In this document: piece after piece, positions 23,476 through 28,683 of the stretch
How positions within the stretch are numbered: the first letter of the stretch is position 1
How the letters are laid out: every line of letters begins with the position of its first letter
Origin: CAZPMT01 sp964587655
GTDB taxonomy: Bacteria > Hydrogenedentota > Hydrogenedentia > Hydrogenedentales > SLHB01
Direction: 5' to 3'
Length of the DNA stretch: 28,683 nucleotides
NCBI GenBank assembly: GCA_964587655.1
Contig: CAZPMT010000065.1
Location: forward strand, 1-28,683
Made by a program: the position numbers and the translations under genes
Notes under the pieces: generated by a model
Database searches by the model: none
What the model was told of the DNA's origin: nothing
What the model saw: the letters and a program-made list of their open reading frames with translations, nothing else

Positions 23476-24045
23476 CTAATCCGGTAGGATCCGATAGTAG
23501 ACGAAGTGGACTGCCCATTGAATGTAGTAGCGGAACGCGGGCCATGTGGCGTACAGGAAAATGAACAGCGCGCCGATGCCCACCCAACTGCCTAAGAGCT
23601 TGCCAAAGACTCTGGTCAATAACCGGACCATCTGTTTGCCGAGAGAAAAGAGCCCGCGGGCACCCTGGCTGACGGCCCAACCGAGGTCGCTCTGAGTCAC
23701 TATCCCGTGACTGCGGCTTGCGAGGCCGTCGGGCGCATACTCGACGCACAATAAGGTGTTGCCGACTTTGATCTTTCCGCCGGAGCGCACGATCTTCGAA
23801 CGAAACATTCCCGCTCGCTTGCCGTTGACGTACACGGCCCAGTCGTCGTTTCGCCGGATGCGGTACCCGTCGGAGACTGAGGACACCAGCACATGGAAGT
23901 CGCGCACGGCGTCATCGAGCCGGATGTTGACCGCGCATGAGGCGTCATGCCCGATGTGGAACGGCGCGCGGACGATTGGGAACTCCGTGCCGTCCTCGGG
24001 TCCGTTGATCACTACGAAGCAATCGGGGTAGTCGGGATTTCTCAT
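23476..24045 (-). CDS. FHA-domain membrane protein
   Basis: A 189-residue protein. Residues about 8-103 look like a forkhead-associated domain (FVVINGPEDGTEFPI, HIGHDASCAVNIRLDDAVRDFHVLVS, DDWAVYVNGKRAG, KVGNTLLCVEY), which binds phosphothreonine peptides. The core arginine of a typical GR motif is replaced (IGHDASC), so binding may be altered. A membrane segment at about 150-170 (SWVGIGALFIFLYATWPAF) suggests tail-anchoring with the FHA part in the cytoplasm. The ATG overlaps the stop of the AAA+ gene by 4 bp, so the two are coupled and may act together. Confidence 0.8.
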   Translation of the reverse strand: MRNPDYPDCFVVINGPEDGTEFPIVRAPFHIGHDASCAVNIRLDDAVRDFHVLVSSVSDGYRIRRNDDWAVYVNGKRAGMFRSKIVRSGGKIKVGNTLLCVEYAPDGLASRSHGIVTQSDLGWAVSQGARGLFSLGKQMVRLLTRVFGKLLGSWVGIGALFIFLYATWPAFRYYIQWAVHFVYYRILPD

Positions 24046-26384
24046 GAATTCTGGGGCTGACTCTCTTCGCGGTGCGAGGCTTTTTGAAATACAAGTTTCT
24101 CGTTTTCCATCAGGACCTCGATTGTGTCGCCGGGCCTGAATTGCTCTTTGAGTATCATGTCGCTGACGGGGGTGATGACGAGCCGGTCGACGGTGCGCCG
24201 CAGTTCGCGCGCGCCGAAGTCGGTGCTGTAACCTTGCTGGGCAAGGTACTCGTAAGCACCTTGGAAGACGTGCACCCCAATCCTCTTTTCCTTCAGCCGG
24301 TCCGCCAACTCACGGATGCAGAGACTCAGGATGCTGCGGATATCCTCCAACAGAAGCGGGTAGAACGGCACGATGTCATCGACCCGGTTTATGAACTCCG
24401 GACGGAAGTGCCTGCGCATCTCATCCATGATACGCTTGCGGCTCTCTTGGGTCTCGGTCCGCGAAACATGCGACGCGCCCACATTCGAAGTCATGATTAT
24501 GATGCAGTTGCGGAAACTCACCTCACGGCCCCGCGAATCCTTCAGCCGCCCTTCGTCGAAGATAGGCAGGAAGATGTCGAAGATCCGCCGGTGGGCCTTC
24601 TCGATCTCGTCAAAGAGCAGTATCGAAAACGGCGCATTGCGGACGGCCGCGGTCAGCCGCCCCTCTTCATCGCTCCCGGCGTATCCGGGCGGCGCGCCAA
24701 GCAGGCGCGACACGGAATGCTCTTCGACGAACTCGGACATGTCAAACGTAATCAGGTGATTGGCCGAACCGAAGATCTCGTCCGCCAACGCCTTTGCAAG
24801 CTGGGTCTTGCCGACCCCCGTGGGTCCGAGGAAGAGCAGCACGGCGTCGGGCCGATTCGGATCCGTCAGGCCAGTCTTGGCCTTCTTCACGGCGGCGACG
24901 GTCCGCGCTACGGCCTCGTCCTGTCCGATGATCCTTTTCTTTAGCTCGCTTTCAAGGTTCGAGAGGAATAAGCGTTCCTCGGCGGTCATCTCCTCGATCG
25001 GGATCGCGGTGATCTGACTGATGACCTTCCGAATGTCGTGCGGCGTCACCTTGTCGACGGGCCCGCCCTCGACCGCGTGTCCCTTGCGTCGCGACCGGTT
25101 CCGGGCCGCGATGGTTTTCAAGCGGTACCGGGCGCAGGCCTGATCGAGCACGTCGATAGCCTTGTCCGGGAGGTGGCGGTTCGGCATGTAACGTTGCGTC
25201 AGCGTCACCGCGGCCTCGATCGCCCTCCTGCCGACGTGGACGCCGTGGTGGCGTTCAAGCGACGGGACGAGTTTCTCGAGGACTTCGAGCGTCGCGACCT
25301 CCGTAAGCGGTTCAACTCGTACCATCTGGAACCGGCGCTCGATTGCGGGGTCTTTCTCGACGAACTTCCGGTACTCCTGCAAGGTCGTCGCGCCGATGCA
25401 GCGAATCTCGCCGCGCGCCAGGGCGGGCTTGAGCAGGTTGGCCACGTCGACCGTATCCCCGGCCGTTGCGCCGGCGCCCATGATGAGGTGGACCTCGTCA
25501 ATGAACAGGATGATGTCTTTGGACCGCTTGATTTCGTCGAGCAGGCCGAGAAGCTTCTCCTCGAAGGCGCCCCGGAATTGCGTCCCGGCCAGCAAGGCGC
25601 CGATACTCAACTCGAGTATCCTATATCCCGTGAGGATGCCGCCGAGTCCCCCGCGCGCTCCCGCCAGGGCCAATCCCTCGACGATCTGGGTCTTGCCGAC
25701 CCCCGCCTCTCCCACCAGCATGACGTTGTTCTTGTTCTTCCGAGCCAGGATCTGAAGGATCTGGAACATTTCGTGATCGCGGCCGACGGCCCGATCAAGT
25801 TTTCCCTGCTTGGCCGCGTCGGTAAGATCACGTGTGAGGGAGGCCAGCGCGGTCGTCGGCCCATGTTCGGCAGGCTGTGGGGAAGTCGCCTTTTCCTGGG
25901 GTTCATCCTGGGACACACTGAGCGGCGCAGTGCCTCCGGTCAATTCCTGCCGCAACAAGGCAATCATCTCTCCACGCCCAAGGTTCAACCGATCCAGAGC
26001 CCTGCTGGGGGCCGTGTGGGCATCCGCGAGCAATGCCAGCATCAGGTGCCCCGCCGTCGCGCTCGCATGTCCCTGCCGTTCCGCCAGTTTCGTGGCGGAC
26101 GCAAGCGTCTCCCCGCACCTCGGCGTGTAGAAAATCTCGCCTCGCGCGGCGGGCGATCTGCCCACCCATGCCTCTCGGACGAGTTCTCGCGAGACGGTGT
26201 GCAAGACGCCCATGTAGCGATCCATGAAGGCTTTGGGCAGCAACGCGGAAGCATCCAGAAGGGCCTCGAAAAGATGCTCGACCCCCACATAGAACTGCAT
26301 CCGCCGGACACTGATGGTTACGGCGGAATCCAGGAGTTTGTCCACCTCAGGAGAGACATTAACCTGCACGCGTTGTCTCCGCAC
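24042..26384 (-). CDS. ClpA/ClpC-like double AAA+ ATPase
   Basis: A 780-residue unfoldase. A Clp N-terminal repeat domain covers about 1-150. The first AAA+ domain has Walker A GEAGVGKT (225-232), Walker B LFIDE (293-297) and GATT; the second has Walker A GPTGVGKT (520-527), Walker B LLFDE (589-593) and FRPEFINRVDD. There is no long coiled-coil middle domain as in ClpB. Between IIIMTSNVGAS and the FRPEF helix only about 25 residues occur and I see no VGF/IGL tripeptide used for ClpP docking, so it probably remodels proteins without ClpP. The start is GTG 26384, or GTG 26369 with GGAG 8 nt upstream. The FHA gene overlaps its end. Confidence 0.9.
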   Translation of the reverse strand: MRRQRVQVNVSPEVDKLLDSAVTISVRRMQFYVGVEHLFEALLDASALLPKAFMDRYMGVLHTVSRELVREAWVGRSPAARGEIFYTPRCGETLASATKLAERQGHASATAGHLMLALLADAHTAPSRALDRLNLGRGEMIALLRQELTGGTAPLSVSQDEPQEKATSPQPAEHGPTTALASLTRDLTDAAKQGKLDRAVGRDHEMFQILQILARKNKNNVMLVGEAGVGKTQIVEGLALAGARGGLGGILTGYRILELSIGALLAGTQFRGAFEEKLLGLLDEIKRSKDIILFIDEVHLIMGAGATAGDTVDVANLLKPALARGEIRCIGATTLQEYRKFVEKDPAIERRFQMVRVEPLTEVATLEVLEKLVPSLERHHGVHVGRRAIEAAVTLTQRYMPNRHLPDKAIDVLDQACARYRLKTIAARNRSRRKGHAVEGGPVDKVTPHDIRKVISQITAIPIEEMTAEERLFLSNLESELKKRIIGQDEAVARTVAAVKKAKTGLTDPNRPDAVLLFLGPTGVGKTQLAKALADEIFGSANHLITFDMSEFVEEHSVSRLLGAPPGYAGSDEEGRLTAAVRNAPFSILLFDEIEKAHRRIFDIFLPIFDEGRLKDSRGREVSFRNCIIIMTSNVGASHVSRTETQESRKRIMDEMRRHFRPEFINRVDDIVPFYPLLLEDIRSILSLCIRELADRLKEKRIGVHVFQGAYEYLAQQGYSTDFGARELRRTVDRLVITPVSDMILKEQFRPGDTIEVLMENEKLVFQKASHREESQPQNS

Positions 26385-26550
26385 ACTCTTGGCAGATCAC
26401 AATCCACCGGCACGACGTGTGCCAGGGACAGTCAACGCATTATCAAGAAAGGCCGGCGGCTTTGCAAATGCAGGCAAGGCATACTTTCACACTTCCCCCG
26501 GCGGCATGACTTCAACCGCGCACGCCTCGACACGGGATCGTACTCAGGAG

Positions 26551-26859
26551 CTAGGCCTCTTTGGGCCCCTTTTCCCCTTCGTACCACCGGCGCCATTGCG
26601 CCGCGTAACGGCGGATCCAGTCTAAGGCTGCTTCCGAACCCAAATCGTGTTGCGCCTTTTCGGACTCGATCCACTTGTGCCGCAGTATCTCTTCACGCTG
26701 CTTGGCAAGCATCTCGGCTTGGCGCTCCTCGCGCTGTCGCTGAGTACACTTGGCCGTACAGTCCGATGCCGACTCCTCGAAACCGTCATCGCAGCCCCTT
26801 TCTGCCGAGATGCCGACTCTGGCCTCGCCTTGCTCCGTTGTGCTGTTCTCTTGGCTCAT
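26551..26859 (-). CDS. Small conserved-type hypothetical protein
   Basis: A 102-residue protein. The N-terminal third is acidic and poorly conserved-looking, with a CxxxC pair (SDCTAKC). The C-terminal part, EEILRHKWIESEKAQHDLGS then AALDWIRRYAAQWRRWYE, is helical with many aromatic and charged residues and looks like a conserved small-protein motif. The ATG follows GGTGG by 4 nt. It is 166 bp upstream of the ClpA/C-like gene on the same strand. No function can be named. Confidence 0.6.
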   Translation of the reverse strand: MSQENSTTEQGEARVGISAERGCDDGFEESASDCTAKCTQRQREERQAEMLAKQREEILRHKWIESEKAQHDLGSEAALDWIRRYAAQWRRWYEGEKGPKEA

Positions 26860-27278
26860 CTTACCACCCGTGGATCCTCTCCTACAGGACCCTTAGATCC
26901 TGTTTTCCGCATAAGAATTATACCCTACAAAGCCCCGACTCCGACGTCATATTACAACAACCTCGGGATGGAATGCAAGGACTTTTATTGACATATTCTG
27001 CATTGTTAGCATCTATGTCCGTTTGCCAACGCAGGGCGGGTCGTGAGGGAAGGGATCGTCCCCGAAGGGAGAGCATCCCCAAGACTCGCTTAACAATGTC
27101 TGAACTGGTGACGCCCGTTCCCGTCCATTTCGTCCATAGAGTCCACCTCGTCCATCGTTCGGACGATTTCTCCCGGTTTCAACGGCCGCCATTGATCCGA
27201 GCGCGGGCTTTGGTGTACCTTAGCGCTTGCAACTCACACGCAGTTCCGCGCGTGGGCTTATTTTCAGGGAGTCACCAC
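26860..27278. other. 419-bp divergent intergenic region
   Basis: It separates the leftward small-protein gene and the rightward ferredoxin-type gene. It holds a TTGACA candidate -35 at 26988-26993 without a good -10, a small hairpin at 26884-26903, and the 9-bp-period array at 27123-27164. The open frame that crosses it on the plus strand lacks coding character. Confidence 0.55.
27123..27164. repeat. Array of a hexamer with 9-bp period (second site)
   Basis: GTCCAT/GTCCAC occurs at 27123, 27132, 27141 and 27150, each followed by three variable bases, then TCGGAC at 27159. This is the same pattern as at 11981-12004 (GTCCAY-NNN repeats ending in TYGGAC). It ends 114 bp before the start of the ferredoxin-type gene. 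Confidence 0.75.
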
Positions 27279-28577
27279 ATGGGACATGTCGCGAACAACG
27301 AACGGACGTACCGGCTCTTGCAGCAACGGCTGGACCGCACGGTCACCGGGGCGCCTGACTCTCCAACGCTGATCAAGATCCTCAAGATCCTGTTCCGTCC
27401 GGATGAGGCGGAACTGGCGCGGCATCTCCCTGGCAAGCCCACCTCAATCGAGGACCTATCGAAGAAACTCGACATTCCTCAGGCGGAATTGCAGGAGAAG
27501 TTAACGGCGATGGCCGAGCGCGGCGTCCTCTTGGACATCCAGCACCATGGAAAGCAGTACTTCCTTCTCCCGCCGATAGTAGTTGGATTCTTCGAGTTCA
27601 CCTTCATGCGGACGCGCGACGACGTTCCGTTAGCGGAGCTTGCGCGCCTCTTTGAGCAGTACATGCACACCGAGGGCAAGTTCGTGCACTCGATCTTCAG
27701 CGGGCAGACGCAGGTTGGACGCTCTCTCGTGCGCGAGGAGGCGTTGCCCGAGGACCATACGGAGATACTGGATTGGGAACGCTCCAGTCATCTCGTCAAG
27801 TCGGCTTCGACGGTCGGAGTCGGCCTTTGTCCGTGCCGGCACATGGCGAGTCATCTCGGGAAGGCCTGCGACGCGCCGTTGCGCGCGTGCCTGTCGCTGA
27901 ACTACGCCGCCGAGGCCGTCATCCGAAGCGGGACCGCGGAGCGGATCACCACTGATGAAGGCATGCGGATTCTCGAGCAGTGCAAAGAGGCGGGACTTGC
28001 CCAGACCGGCGACAACGTGCAGCGCCAGGTAACCTACCTCTGCAACTGTTGCGGGTGTTGCTGCGGCATGATGGAAGCAGTGCGGACTTTCAACATCCGC
28101 AACGCCATCATGACCTCCAACTGGATCATGGACCTGAACCTGGAGAAGTGCCGCGGGTGCGGGAAGTGCGTCCAGGCGTGCCCGGTCCGCGCTATCACAC
28201 TCGATGACGCCCAGCCGCCTCGAAAGAAGCAGGCGGCGTTGGATACATCGTTGTGCCTGGGCTGCGGCGTGTGTTATTCCTCGTGCAAATCCGGCGCGAT
28301 ACGGATGAAGACCCGGCCGCAACGCACACTAACGCCGGAGACGATCTTTGACCGCACCGTCCAAATGGCCATCGAGCGCGGGAAGCTGGCCGAGATCATC
28401 TTTGAGAATCCGGAGAAACTTCACCATCGCGCACTCGGGCGCATCCTGAGCATTCTCGAGAAGTCGCCCCCGTTCAAGGCGGCCATGGCGGTCAAGCCTT
28501 TGCGCTCGGCATTTCTCAACAAGATGCTGCGCCAGGCAAAGAGCGACAAGGAAACGCAGCGCGTCGTTAGCAAATAA
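27279..28577 (+). CDS. Winged-helix/4Fe-4S ferredoxin fusion protein
   Basis: A 432-residue cytoplasmic protein. Residues about 30-100 resemble a winged-helix domain (PTSIEDLSKKLDIPQAELQE, then AERGVLLDIQHHGKQYFLL). The middle has cysteine clusters C184-x-C186 (CPCRH), C197, C204 and the dense set C255-C262 (CNCCGCCC), possible extra metal sites. Residues 291-336 hold two 4Fe-4S motifs: C291-x2-C294-x2-C297-x3-C301 and C326-x2-C329-x2-C332-x3-C336. The ATG at 27279 follows AGGGAG by 7 nt. The open frame continues upstream to 25038 but only as antisense of the AAA+ gene. Likely a redox protein or redox-sensing regulator; such fusions occur in anaerobes. Confidence 0.88.
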   Translation: MGHVANNERTYRLLQQRLDRTVTGAPDSPTLIKILKILFRPDEAELARHLPGKPTSIEDLSKKLDIPQAELQEKLTAMAERGVLLDIQHHGKQYFLLPPIVVGFFEFTFMRTRDDVPLAELARLFEQYMHTEGKFVHSIFSGQTQVGRSLVREEALPEDHTEILDWERSSHLVKSASTVGVGLCPCRHMASHLGKACDAPLRACLSLNYAAEAVIRSGTAERITTDEGMRILEQCKEAGLAQTGDNVQRQVTYLCNCCGCCCGMMEAVRTFNIRNAIMTSNWIMDLNLEKCRGCGKCVQACPVRAITLDDAQPPRKKQAALDTSLCLGCGVCYSSCKSGAIRMKTRPQRTLTPETIFDRTVQMAIERGKLAEIIFENPEKLHHRALGRILSILEKSPPFKAAMAVKPLRSAFLNKMLRQAKSDKETQRVVSK

Positions 28578-28683
28578 GCACGCGCGCGAGGCCAGGGGCG
28601 GCAGTATGAGGCGATCCAGTTCGCTTGATCTGAGAGGTTGTGAAGAAATGCCGTCACAATACGCCCATTCACTCAGCGGCCCT
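28578..28683. other. Right-edge intergenic sequence
   Basis: It has 106 bp after the ferredoxin-type gene. I see no gene and no clear terminator in it. Confidence 0.5.

Noticed and set aside
24042..26384. Type VI secretion ClpV with FHA partner
   Set aside because: No sheath, baseplate, TssM or Hcp-like genes are nearby, and the middle domain typical of ClpV is not evident.
25038..27278. Open plus-strand frame joined to the ferredoxin-type gene (would make a 1179-residue protein)
   Set aside because: It is mostly antisense to the AAA+ ATPase gene, and a clear ribosome site and start lie at 27279. The upstream part has no domain-like pattern.
1..28683. tRNA or rRNA genes
   Set aside because: Reading the intergenic gaps on both strands I saw no cloverleaf with a TTCGANNC-type arm and no rRNA segment; a dedicated tool could confirm this.

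Overview
The window is GC-rich bacterial chromosome with mostly housekeeping and energy genes in tightly overlapped operons. Many genes start with GTG or TTG and many overlap by 4 bp. The mix suggests an uncultured lineage near Planctomycetes/PVC or Hydrogenedentota: an ECF sigma factor with a FecR-like anti-sigma factor, a ThuA-domain secreted protein, a pseudopilin-like C-terminal region, and fused multihaem cytochrome c/cytochrome b proteins. This placement is inference; the window has no rRNA or other marker that settles it.

Region 1 (1-5482, minus strand) reads right to left. A MNT nucleotidyltransferase/HEPN pair comes first, then a prepilin peptidase, a metallo-beta-lactamase-fold hydrolase, mannose-6-phosphate isomerase, an ECF sigma factor and a zinc-finger/FecR-like anti-sigma factor that runs off the left edge. 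manA carries two adjacent in-frame palindromes whose core is repeated elsewhere in the window.

Region 2 (5613-11849, minus strand) is a tryptophan operon, trpD-trpC-trpF-trpB-[hicB]-trpA, followed by a PmbA/TldE-like gene. trpE and trpG are absent. Between trpB and trpA sit an orphan HicB-like gene and a 36-bp-arm inverted repeat.

Region 3 (11850-12494) is a 645-bp zone without a full gene. It holds mirrored arrays of a hexamer repeated every 9 bp and a short ORF that may be a relic of an AAA+ ATPase.

Region 4 (12495-15879, plus strand) has a membrane protein with a recent internal tandem duplication, then dxs (isoprenoid precursor synthesis). Both have near-identical extended -10 promoters upstream. 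The convergent gene at 15976-16899 encodes a secreted ThuA-like protein.

Region 5 (17245-22154, plus strand) is the most striking part. Two consecutive genes encode exported multihaem c-type cytochromes (19 and 11 CxxCH motifs) fused to C-terminal membrane cytochrome-b-like domains. They probably move electrons between the quinone pool and the periplasm or cell exterior.

Region 6 (22155-23400) is a repeat-rich patch. It has three successive palindromes, a hicB gene whose hicA partner is cut to 20 codons, and a 710-bp unit bounded by 25-bp inverted repeats that encloses a 2H-phosphoesterase gene.

Region 7 (23476-26859, minus strand) has a small conserved-looking gene, a ClpA/ClpC-like double AAA+ ATPase that seems to lack the ClpP-docking loop, and an overlapping FHA-domain membrane protein. 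Region 8 (27279-28577, plus strand) encodes a winged-helix/ferredoxin fusion protein, preceded by another 9-bp-period array of the same type as in Region 3. No tRNA, rRNA, CRISPR array or intact transposase was seen.
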